A model generated the notes under the pieces. That model made no database searches. It was not told where the DNA came from and worked only from the letters and a program-made list of their open reading frames with translations. DNA of 64,000 nt from Gemmiger sp. An50 (GTDB lineage: Bacteria > Bacillota > Clostridia > Oscillospirales > Ruminococcaceae). Within the stretch, counting starts at the first letter, position 1; every line of letters begins with the position of its first letter. Shown piece by piece: positions 41,413 through 48,826 of this stretch. The stretch spans positions 124,001 to 188,000 of the forward strand of contig NZ_NFID01000001.1 in NCBI RefSeq assembly GCF_002161595.1, written 5' to 3'. Made by a program: the position numbers and the translations under genes.

Positions 41413-42762
41413 TTATGCGCTTTGCTTCGCCCGGCTTTGGTACCACCGGTAGGCGGCGATGCACAAAAGAATCTGCACCACCGAGGAAATGGGCGTGCCC
41501 AGGCCGATCTCAAACAGCCCAACGCCCGGGATATGGCTCATCAGATACACCACCGGGATGCGCACGCAGAAGGCCCCCACGATGCCCTGCACCATCACAA
41601 AAACAGTCCTGCCGCAGCCGTTGAAGTAGCCCACAAAACAGAACAGCACCGCGGTGAGCAGGCAGTCGATGGCGTAGGCCTTCAAATAGGCGTGGGCCCC
41701 GGTGATGACCGCTGCGTCGGCGGTGAACAGCCCTGCCAGCTGTGCGCCGCCGAACAGGGCCAGCGCCCCCATCACCGCGCCCGCCACAAAGGCGGTTCGG
41801 ATGCCGTAGAACAGCGCCTTGACCGAGCGCTCGGGCAGGCCTGCCCCGTTGTTCTGGGCCACGAAGGCCGAGATGGACTGCATATAGGCGGAGGCCACCA
41901 GCATCAGGAACATGCAAACCTTTTCCGCCACGCCCACTGCGGCGGAGGCATCCACGCCCATGCCGTTCACCACCACCTGGATGAACAGAAAAGAGAACTG
42001 CACCAGCAGCTCCTGCAAGGCGATGGGCACGCCCACCCGCAGAATGCGCCGCATGCACCAGCCGTCCGGCCGGAAAAACCGGCGGGAAAAGGCGAAAGGC
42101 AGCCCCCGCCGCCGGATCAGATACAGCGAAGCAGCCACGCTCACCGCCTGGGCCAGCACCGTGGCGGTGGCGGCGCCCGCCGCCCCCAGCCCGAAGCCCG
42201 CCACCAGCACCAGGTCGCCCACAATGTTCACGCCGCAGGCGATGGCCACCGTGAGCAGGGGCGTTCTGGAATCGCCCAGGCCCCGGAACACCGCGCCCAG
42301 CACGTTGTAGGCGGTGATGAACACGGTGCCCAGCCCGCAGATGCGCAGATAGGCGGCGGTCTGTTCATAGGCCTCGGCGGGCGCGTGCAGCAGCCCGGCC
42401 AGCGGCCCGGCGAAGGGGACCACCAGAGCGGTGATGACCAGCGCCAGCAGCCCGAACAGCACCGCGCCGCAGCCCACCGCCCGGCCCGCCAGCTGCTTTT
42501 CGCCGCTGCCCACCGCGTTGCCCACCAGCACGGTCACGCCCATGCTCAGGCCGGTGATCATCATGGTGATCAGGTTGAACAGCTGGCTGCCGCTGGCCAC
42601 GCCGGACTGCTCGGCGGTGCCCGCAAACCGCCCCACGATGATCAGGTCCGCCGCGCCGTACATGGCCTGCAAAAACAGCGCCAGCAGCACCGGCAGCGCA
42701 AAGCGGACCAGCGCCGCCAGAATATTGCCCCGAATCAGCGCCGGGGCGTTTTTCTCGCTCAT
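41413..42762 (-). CDS. MATE-family efflux transporter
   Basis: 449 residues from the ATG at 42762 (GGGGAGG site). Twelve helices in two halves; ALPVLLALFLQAMYGAADLIIVGRFAG and the matching second-half segment VGVPIALQELLVQFSFLFIQVVVNGMG are typical of the DinF/NorM-like MATE fold. It exports cationic drugs or metabolites using sodium or protons. Expression is probably set by the leader hairpin upstream (42807-42892). Substrate unknown. Confidence 0.93.
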   Translation of the reverse strand: MSEKNAPALIRGNILAALVRFALPVLLALFLQAMYGAADLIIVGRFAGTAEQSGVASGSQLFNLITMMITGLSMGVTVLVGNAVGSGEKQLAGRAVGCGAVLFGLLALVITALVVPFAGPLAGLLHAPAEAYEQTAAYLRICGLGTVFITAYNVLGAVFRGLGDSRTPLLTVAIACGVNIVGDLVLVAGFGLGAAGAATATVLAQAVSVAASLYLIRRRGLPFAFSRRFFRPDGWCMRRILRVGVPIALQELLVQFSFLFIQVVVNGMGVDASAAVGVAEKVCMFLMLVASAYMQSISAFVAQNNGAGLPERSVKALFYGIRTAFVAGAVMGALALFGGAQLAGLFTADAAVITGAHAYLKAYAIDCLLTAVLFCFVGYFNGCGRTVFVMVQGIVGAFCVRIPVVYLMSHIPGVGLFEIGLGTPISSVVQILLCIAAYRWYQSRAKQSA

Positions 42763-42806
42763 GAAGTCCTCCCCTTTCTTTTCCGAAGGGCATACCCGCA
42801 AACATC

Positions 42807-42892
42807 AAAAAAGCTGGATAAGATAACGGGACTTCCACCCGTCATCTTATCCAGCTCGCAGCTTCTTTTGGGCTGCTCACCCTCCGATGAAC
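42807..42892 (-). promoter_or_regulatory. Leader with attenuator-type terminator before the MATE gene
   Basis: The minus-strand leader starts near 42892. Its first 35 bases can form AGCUUC...GAAGCU or GCAGC...GCUGC stems. A 19-bp stem follows (42856-42838 with 42830-42812, one G-U pair) with seven-base loop and six U residues, a full terminator 45 bases before the gene. This layout is that of a riboswitch or translation-controlled attenuator. I do not recognise the class. Confidence 0.7.
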
Positions 42893-42898
42893 GAAGCT

Positions 42899-42928
42899 AT
42901 TGTAGCAGAGCGGCCCGGCGCTTGTCAA
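42899..42928 (-). promoter_or_regulatory. Promoter of the MATE gene leader
   Basis: Minus strand TTGACA (42928-42923), 18-bp spacer, TACAAT (42904-42899). The -35 overlaps the eutH stop codon. Confidence 0.85.
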
Positions 42929-44001
42929 GCGGGCTGTTCGTTCCGGGTGAACTTCAGCGCCAGCGCCGCCGCCAGCACGCCCGCCAGGATCTTGCACACA
43001 AAGAAGGCCGCCACGCTGCGCCCATCACTCACACTGGACACAAAGGCCATCTGGCCGCCCAGCACGAAGGCCCCGGATACCGACACCGCCGCGTTCATCA
43101 CCTTGCCCCGCACATCCATGCGGGAGTAGAGCGGCAGCATGGACACGGTGGACACCAGCGAGGCCAGCAGGCCCAGCACCGCGTATTCGTTCACGCCCAG
43201 CCGCCCGGCCACCCGGCGCACCGCCTCGCCGCAGCGGGCCAGCAGCAGGGCCGTGGCCACCATGGCGCCGCACACCACCACCGTGATCTTGAACACGATG
43301 ATCAGCGCCTCGGCCACCAGAGCCTGGTCCGCCAGAGCCAACCGGGGCAGAAACAGGCCCAGCGCCACCGCGCCGAAGGCCAGCACCCCCAGCACACGCA
43401 CCGCTTCGCCAAAGCCCGCCAGCGCCCCCAGGCAGAGCCGGGGCGCCTTGGCCAGCCCCAGCACCAGCAGGGCGCAGAGCACCAGCACCGGCCACAGATT
43501 CTGCGCCAGCGCCAGCGGCGAGAGCCCCAGTGCCAGACCGCCCGCCACCAGGCCCGCGGGCAGGGCGATCAGGCCCCACACCACGCCCTGCATAAAGCCG
43601 GTGATCTGGTGATTTTCCAAACTGCCCAGGGCAATGGGCAGCGTAAAGCTGACCAGACACCCCAGGGTGGAGGCCACCAGCAGGCCGCTGTAGGCCGCCA
43701 GGGCATCGCTGGCCGCCAGCTGGCTGGCGGTGACCCAGCCGCCCATGTCCGGGGCCAGCAGCATGCCCGCCAGCAGCGATGCGTCGAAGGGCAGCGCCCG
43801 GCTCACCGCCGAAAGCCCCCCTTCCAGCGCCCCCACGGCGGCGATGATCAAACAGTAGATACCGGTCATGGAAAGGCTCAAACCGCCCATGGCCGAAAGC
43901 CCCCGGTCCAGCTCGGCGGCAACGCCCAGCCGACCGCCCAGGGCTTTGTCCACAAGGCCAAGGGCCGCAAAGCAGAGCAGTATCCCGATGCAGATATTCA
44001 T
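42925..44001 (-). CDS. eutH: EutH-like ethanolamine transporter
   Basis: 358 residues from the ATG at 44001 (GGGGGAG site). About eleven helices with EutH segments GIYCLIIAAVGALEGGLSAV, GMLLAPDMGGWVTASQLA, GSLENHQITGFMQGVVWG and GVNEYAVLGLLASLVSTVSML. EutH helps ethanolamine enter the cell. No eutBC, eutS or other eut gene is in the window, so it is an orphan here and its substrate could differ. Confidence 0.88.
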   Translation of the reverse strand: MNICIGILLCFAALGLVDKALGGRLGVAAELDRGLSAMGGLSLSMTGIYCLIIAAVGALEGGLSAVSRALPFDASLLAGMLLAPDMGGWVTASQLAASDALAAYSGLLVASTLGCLVSFTLPIALGSLENHQITGFMQGVVWGLIALPAGLVAGGLALGLSPLALAQNLWPVLVLCALLVLGLAKAPRLCLGALAGFGEAVRVLGVLAFGAVALGLFLPRLALADQALVAEALIIVFKITVVVCGAMVATALLLARCGEAVRRVAGRLGVNEYAVLGLLASLVSTVSMLPLYSRMDVRGKVMNAAVSVSGAFVLGGQMAFVSSVSDGRSVAAFFVCKILAGVLAAALALKFTRNEQPA

Positions 44002-44038
44002 GGTTTTCTCCCCCGTTTTTCCGTTTGTACCCGGGCAC

Positions 44039-44084
44039 AAAAAAGCGGCCCGGCCCCCTTTTTCAAGGGGAGCCGCGCCGCTTG
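44039..44084 (-). terminator. Terminator of the amino-acid ABC operon
   Basis: Minus strand stem AGCGGC...CCCCTT / AAGGGG...GCCGCT followed by six T residues. Confidence 0.88.
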
Positions 44085-44153
44085 TTCGGTTCTTGCTCCG
44101 GGCGCGTCATGCGCAGTGTATCACATTTTTCCGCCTGCTGCAAGCGGTGCGTC

Positions 44154-44897
44154 TCACAGGTTCAGCACCTTGGAAAGGAAATCCTTCAGCCGGTCGTCGT
44201 GCGGGTCTGCAAACAGGTCCCGGGCGGGCCGGTCCTCCCGAATCTGGCCGTCGGCCATGAAGATGACCCGGCTGGACACCTCGCGGGCAAAGCTCATCTC
44301 GTGGGTGACCACCACCATGGTCATGCCCTCGGCGGCCAGGTCCTTCATAACCTGTAATACCTCGCCCACCATCTCGGGGTCCAGGGCGCTGGTGGGCTCG
44401 TCGAAGAGCATCACGTCCGGCTCCATGGCCAGCGCGCGCACAATGGCCACGCGCTGCTTCTGGCCGCCGGACAGCTGGGCGGGATAGCTGTCCGCCTTGT
44501 CCGCGAGGCCCACCCGGTCCAGCAGCTGCAGGGCCTTTTCCTCGGCGGCCTTGGGGTCCATCTTGCGGATCTTCACCGGCGCGGCGGTGATGTTCTGCAG
44601 CACGGTCATGTTGTTGAACAGGTTGAACTGCTGGAACACCATGCCGATCTTCTGGCGGTGCAGGTCGATGTTGGTCCTTTTGTTGCAGATGTCCACGCCT
44701 TCAAAGAACACATGGCCGCCGGTGGGAACCTCCAGCAGGTTCAAACAGCGCAGAAAGGTGCTTTTGCCGCTGCCGGAGGGGCCGATCACCGCCACCACCT
44801 CACCCTTGCGGATGGTGGTATTCACGTCCTTGAGCACATGCAGCTTGCCAAAGGACTTATTCAAATCTTTTACAACGATCAGTTCATCTAGTGCCAT
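44154..44897 (-). CDS. Polar amino-acid ABC transporter, ATPase subunit
   Basis: 247 residues from the ATG at 44897, overlapping the permease gene by 14 bases. Walker A GPSGSGKS (about 39-46), Q-loop VFQQFNLF, signature LSGGQKQRV, Walker [15 protein letters not shown] and switch His in VVTHEM. GlnQ/HisP-like. Powers the uptake system with the permease and binding protein upstream. Confidence 0.95.
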   Translation of the reverse strand: MALDELIVVKDLNKSFGKLHVLKDVNTTIRKGEVVAVIGPSGSGKSTFLRCLNLLEVPTGGHVFFEGVDICNKRTNIDLHRQKIGMVFQQFNLFNNMTVLQNITAAPVKIRKMDPKAAEEKALQLLDRVGLADKADSYPAQLSGGQKQRVAIVRALAMEPDVMLFDEPTSALDPEMVGEVLQVMKDLAAEGMTMVVVTHEMSFAREVSSRVIFMADGQIREDRPARDLFADPHDDRLKDFLSKVLNL

Positions 44898-45579
44898 TGG
44901 CCATTTTCCTTTCTGCAAACGCAATCAGACGGGAGGTGAAGAAGGTCATGATAAAGTAGATGATGGCAGCCACCGCCAGCGCCGCCAGGGAGCGGTAGGT
45001 GGTGGAGATCACGCTGTTGGTCTGGTACATCAGGTCGGCGATGCCGATGACCGACACGATGGAGGATTCCTTGATGACGGTCACGAACTCGTTGCCCAGG
45101 GCGGGCAGAATGTTCTTGATGGCCTGGGGCAGCACCACCATGCGCATGGTCTGGCCGGACTTGAAGCCCAGGCTGCGGGCGGCCTCGGTCTGGCCCTTGT
45201 CCACCGCCTGGATGCCGCTGCGGATGATCTCGGCCACATAGGCGCCGCTGTTGATGCTCATGGCCACGATACCGGCCATGAACCGGTCGGAGTTATCAAT
45301 GAAGGGCAGGCTGGGGAAGGTGATGCCCACCATGGGCAGACCGTAGAACAAAAACATCACCTGGATCATCAGCGGCGTGCCGCGGATGAACTCGATGTAA
45401 ATGTTGGCCAGCCAGCGGGTGGGGGCGAACCAGCCCAGCTTCATGATGGCCAGCAGCGTGCCCAGGATGGTGCCCAGCAGCACGGTGAACAGCGCCAGGA
45501 TGATGGTGTTGGCCACGCCCGCGCTGAAAAAGCTGTTGTACTTGGTGAACAGGGTCACCATTTTTTCCAGAAACTCCAT
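44884..45579 (-). CDS. Polar amino-acid ABC transporter, permease subunit
   Basis: 231 residues from the ATG at 45579 (AAAGGGGAG site). Five helices of the HisMQ family: [23 protein letters not shown] at the N-terminus, [22 protein letters not shown], the EAA loop [35 protein letters not shown]. It acts as a homodimer with the ATPase. Lies 75 bp after the binding-protein gene, with a hairpin between them. Confidence 0.95.
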   Translation of the reverse strand: MEFLEKMVTLFTKYNSFFSAGVANTIILALFTVLLGTILGTLLAIMKLGWFAPTRWLANIYIEFIRGTPLMIQVMFLFYGLPMVGITFPSLPFIDNSDRFMAGIVAMSINSGAYVAEIIRSGIQAVDKGQTEAARSLGFKSGQTMRMVVLPQAIKNILPALGNEFVTVIKESSIVSVIGIADLMYQTNSVISTTYRSLAALAVAAIIYFIMTFFTSRLIAFAERKMANGTR

Positions 45580-45607
45580 AAGACTCCCCTTTCGTAGAGA
45601 CACAACA

Positions 45608-45640
45608 GCATCCTCACACCCTGTTCGGGTGTGAGGATGC
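45608..45640 (-). terminator. Intra-operon hairpin between binding protein and permease genes
   Basis: Perfect 14-bp stem (45608-45621, 45627-45640) with a 5-base loop; the minus-strand tail is TGTTGTGT rather than a pure U run. It likely protects or partly terminates the abundant binding-protein mRNA. Confidence 0.6.
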
Positions 45641-45654
45641 CCTTTTTCGTTTTA

Positions 45655-46557
45655 TTATACGCCCATGCTCTCGCTCAGCGCAACCGCCTCGTCGTAGGCG
45701 GCGTCGAAGGAACCGTCGCTGGTCACGTTGGCGATCACCGCGTTCACCAGCTCCTTCAGGTCATCCTTGCCCTTGGCAACCACGGCGGCCTTACCGAAGC
45801 TGGCCTCCTCTTCGCTGAAGGTGAAGTTGGCCTGCGCGATGCCGTCGTTGGTGGCGATCAGGTTCTGGCCCACAGCGCCGTCCACCACGATGGCAGCAAT
45901 GTTGCCGTTGGCCACTTCCATGGCCAGGGTAGGCCACTTGTCCAGCTCGAACAGCTTGGAATCGGGCAGAGCGCTCTGGATCAGCTTGCTCTGGGTGGTG
46001 CCGCGCTGGGCGCCAACCTGCTGGCCGGCCAGGGACTCCTTGGTGGTGTAAACTTCCTCATTGCCCTTCTTGACGATCAGCATCTGCTCGTCCTTCTGGT
46101 ACATGTCGGTGAAGTCGATCTCCTTGGCGCGCTCCTCGTCCACGGTGAAGGCGGCGATGCCGATGTCCACCTGGTTGGACTTCACAGCGGGGATGATGCC
46201 GTCGAAGGCCATGTCCATCACTTCCAGCTCAACGCCCAGAGCGTCGGCCACCTGCTGGGCCAGCCAGATGTCGCAGCCCACGAAGTTGGCGTCCATGTCC
46301 TTGAACTCGAAGGGAGCGTACTGAGCCTCGGTGCCCAGAACCAGCTTGCCCTTGGCCTTGATGGCCTCGATGGTCTCGCCGGTGTAGGAAGAGTAGTCGT
46401 AAGCGGTGGTGGATGCGCTGGCGGCTTCGGAAGAAGCGCCGGTGGAAGCAGCCTCAGAGGAGGCGGCAGAAGAAGCGGTGCTGGAAGCAGCGCCGCCGCA
46501 GGCGGCCAGGCTCAGGCTGAGAACAGCCGCCATGGCAATGGCAAGAAACTTTTTCAT
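45655..46557 (-). CDS. Polar amino-acid ABC transporter, binding lipoprotein
   Basis: 300 residues. Lipobox SLAACG (Cys20) and a Ser/Ala-rich linker to about 55. The family 3 solute-binding fold follows: KGKLVLGTEAQYAPFEFKDM, NFVGCDIWLAQQVADALG, MAFDGIIPAVKSNQVDIGIAAFTVDEERAKEIDFTDMY, VGAQRGTT. The Arg of 'QRGTT' and the Asp of 'VDGAVG' would hold the amino-acid head group. ARG-box-like sites upstream suggest arginine or a related amino acid, but the ligand is not determined by the sequence. Confidence 0.94.
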   Translation of the reverse strand: MKKFLAIAMAAVLSLSLAACGGAASSTASSAASSEAASTGASSEAASASTTAYDYSSYTGETIEAIKAKGKLVLGTEAQYAPFEFKDMDANFVGCDIWLAQQVADALGVELEVMDMAFDGIIPAVKSNQVDIGIAAFTVDEERAKEIDFTDMYQKDEQMLIVKKGNEEVYTTKESLAGQQVGAQRGTTQSKLIQSALPDSKLFELDKWPTLAMEVANGNIAAIVVDGAVGQNLIATNDGIAQANFTFSEEEASFGKAAVVAKGKDDLKELVNAVIANVTSDGSFDAAYDEAVALSESMGV

Positions 46558-46684
46558 GGTCGATTCCCTCCGTTATATGGGGCGGCTTCGGGGTGCTGTT
46601 TTGCCCCGGCCGGGCTCCCTTTGCCCTGGCCTTGCCGCCGTGATTCGTTTTCGCTTGCGGGGTGTTGCCCCGTCCATGTGTATA

Positions 46685-46712
46685 ATTATACGCACTGTTC
46701 CGATTTTTACAA
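46685..46712 (-). promoter_or_regulatory. Promoter of the amino-acid ABC operon
   Basis: Minus strand TTGTAA (46712-46707), 16-bp spacer, TATAAT (46690-46685). Confidence 0.8.
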
Positions 46713-46720
46713 GGGATTTT

Positions 46721-46734
46721 TGCAAAAATATTCA
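46721..46734. promoter_or_regulatory. ARG-box-like site, promoter-proximal
   Basis: TGCAA-AAAT-ATTCA, 8 of 10 arm positions of the ArgR consensus TGAAT-WWWW-ATTCA, 9 bases upstream of the -35. Confidence 0.4.
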
Positions 46735-46814
46735 GCCGAAGAGGGTTTTTCCATGAATCCCACAAAACCGGACCGGCTTTGGCGGCGGCTCTGTGCAGTT
46801 TGCACGGAAGCTTT

Positions 46815-46828
46815 TGAATAAATATTCA
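46815..46828. promoter_or_regulatory. ARG-box (ArgR/AhrC-type) site
   Basis: TGAAT-AAAT-ATTCA matches the ArgR half-operator consensus exactly. An overlapping 9-bp inverted repeat (ATATTCATT/AATGAATAT, 46822-46843) gives a second possible box. It lies about 100 bp upstream of the promoter, just after larA. Confidence 0.5.
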
Positions 46829-46869
46829 TTATGCAATGAATATGCAGCATTTCCGCCGGGGCGGCCCGC

Positions 46870-48138
46870 TCACTTCACCGCCGGAATGACGGTGGAGCCG
46901 TTGGGAATCACATACACCAGCTTGCCCGCAAGCTCCAGCTGGCGGCACAGCTCGGCCGGGTCGGTGAAGGCCTTGATGCCCATGCGCGCCAGCGGCCCGG
47001 CGGGGGCGGTGGTGAGCATGAGGATGTTGTAGCGGGCGGCCTGCTCGCAGTTCAGATAGAAGATGTATCCGGGGATGGTGAAGTTTTTGCGCAGGTCCGC
47101 ATCCAGGGTACCGGCGCAGAGGGAATCCACCCAGTCAAAATATTCGGCGGGGCCGCCGCCGTCCCGGCATTCGGCCAGCAGCACCAGCGTTCCGCCCTTT
47201 TTCAGGCCGAACTCCACGTTGTCGATGGTCTTGGTGCCCTGATACAGCGACATATCCTTCGGGTAGCCGCCGCAGCTGGTGATGATCACGTCCGCCTTCT
47301 CGGCGATGGGGGTCTGGTACATGGCGTCGGCGGCCTTGCAGGCCTCCAGCCAGGAATCCAGCCAGTGACCGGCGGTGATGCGGGCCAGCTTCATGCCCGC
47401 GTTCATCACCAGATTCACCACATACAGCTGCTCCACCATGGCCGCCGCCTCGCACATATCCTCGTGCAGGGGGTTGCCCCCCAGCACCGCGTTGCCGATG
47501 GCCGGGTTGGAATGAGGCTCGTTGGGGTCCAGCGAGTGGGCGTGGTTCTGCTGGATGGTCTTCATGGAGGCGATGCCGGGCAGGATGCTCTTGCGTCCGC
47601 CGCCGAAGCCCGCCATCACGTGCTGGGTGGCCGCGCCCAGAGCCACCACCTTGCGGCCCACCGCCAGCGGGTTCACCACCACATCGGTGCCCCGGCTGGT
47701 GGTGCCCAGATACACCAGGTCGTCGGCCAGGCAGTCGTGGTTCACCACCCGCACCCGGTCATAGACCGCATCGGTGACCAGCGTGCGCAGCTCGGCCTCG
47801 TCGCCGCCGATGTGGGTGCCGTTGGCCACCAGAATGACCAGGTCCTCGGTGCGGATGCCGCATTCGGTTTCCATATACTCCACCAGCGCCGGGATCACCA
47901 GATCCTGCCGCATCCAGAAGCGGCTCATGTCGCTGATGATGAGGGTTACTTGGTCGCCGGGCTGCAGCCAGCCGCGCAGGGGCTTTTCGTGGATGGGCGC
48001 CTCCAGCGCGGCGCGCAGGGCGGCGGGGATGTCCTCAATGGGGGGCTCGTTGTGGCCGCGCAGCTCCTGATACCGGGCATTCTCCGGCAGGTCCAGCTGG
48101 ACCCGGCCGCTTCCGTAGGCAAAATCAAAACAGGGCAT
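46870..48138 (-). CDS. larA: LarA-family nickel-dependent racemase/epimerase
   Basis: 422 residues. LarA isomerises lactate through a nickel pincer nucleotide bound to a Lys. The counterparts are visible: NGTHIGG (His109), VNHDCLADDLV, ATQHVMAGFGGGRKSILPGIA with His173 and Lys183. The family includes many enzymes with other 2-hydroxyacid substrates. The cofactor genes larB, larC and larE are not nearby. Third gene of an operon with the M28 peptidase and GNAT genes, four bases after the latter. Confidence 0.88.
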   Translation of the reverse strand: MPCFDFAYGSGRVQLDLPENARYQELRGHNEPPIEDIPAALRAALEAPIHEKPLRGWLQPGDQVTLIISDMSRFWMRQDLVIPALVEYMETECGIRTEDLVILVANGTHIGGDEAELRTLVTDAVYDRVRVVNHDCLADDLVYLGTTSRGTDVVVNPLAVGRKVVALGAATQHVMAGFGGGRKSILPGIASMKTIQQNHAHSLDPNEPHSNPAIGNAVLGGNPLHEDMCEAAAMVEQLYVVNLVMNAGMKLARITAGHWLDSWLEACKAADAMYQTPIAEKADVIITSCGGYPKDMSLYQGTKTIDNVEFGLKKGGTLVLLAECRDGGGPAEYFDWVDSLCAGTLDADLRKNFTIPGYIFYLNCEQAARYNILMLTTAPAGPLARMGIKAFTDPAELCRQLELAGKLVYVIPNGSTVIPAVK

Positions 48139-48142
48139 ATCT

Positions 48143-48820
48143 TCACATTCCTTTCTGTGGGGCGGCCTGTGCTTTGGGCCGCAGCGGCGCGCCGGGCTGG
48201 CGCACCAGACAGTATTGGGTCAGTTCAAAATGGCTTTTCAGGGTCTTGTACACATCAAAGCCGTAGTGGTTGTAGCGGGGCAGGTTGGCCGGGTTGTGGG
48301 TCTCCAGCGAGATGAGCAGCCCGTGCTCGTCGGCGTAGTCCAGCACCGGCTGGATCATCTTATGCCCCACACCCGCGCCCTGCAAAGCCGGGCGCACCGC
48401 GAAGTAGATCAGCTGCATCCGGTTGTCCGGCAGCTCCTCGGTCCAGCGGGAGTTCAGGTACTGCCGGCCCAGAAAGAAGTTCCACAGGGTTTTCAGCGAC
48501 CAGTCCTCCCGCACCAGACACACGTCGGTTTTCAGCGCATAGAAGGCCTCGGTGGAAAAATACCGCAGCGGGTCGTAGGGTTCGGTCTCGTCGTCCAGGA
48601 TCACCAGCCCGCCCACCTCGTGGCTGTCCGCATACACGTTGCAGCAGGAGAGCATCTCGTTGGCGTCGCAGTTAAAAATCTCCGGCAGGGTGCGCTGGCG
48701 CACGTCCGCGTCCGGGATGAGCTGACGGTACAGGGGGTCCGCCTGGAAGCACTCGGTCAAAGTGCGGATCACGTTGGGGATGTCGTACTCCGTGACCCGG
48801 TACAATCGGTCGGTCTGCAC
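48143..48820 (-). CDS. GNAT-family N-acetyltransferase
   Basis: 225 residues. The acetyl-CoA loop is RPALQGAGVGHKM (about 146-158), preceded by the strand MQLIYFAV and followed by LISLETHNPANLPRYNHYGFDVYK. The N-terminal 100 residues are less conserved. Acceptor unknown. It starts six bases after the M28 gene ends, so the two are translated together. Confidence 0.85.
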   Translation of the reverse strand: MQTDRLYRVTEYDIPNVIRTLTECFQADPLYRQLIPDADVRQRTLPEIFNCDANEMLSCCNVYADSHEVGGLVILDDETEPYDPLRYFSTEAFYALKTDVCLVREDWSLKTLWNFFLGRQYLNSRWTEELPDNRMQLIYFAVRPALQGAGVGHKMIQPVLDYADEHGLLISLETHNPANLPRYNHYGFDVYKTLKSHFELTQYCLVRQPGAPLRPKAQAAPQKGM

Positions 48821-48826
48821 GGCGGC

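Noticed and set aside
41365-44487. 1040-residue plus-strand ORF
   Set aside because: It runs antisense across the MATE, EutH and ABC genes, whose families are clear. The product is His/Gln/Arg-rich low-complexity, a GC-rich shadow.
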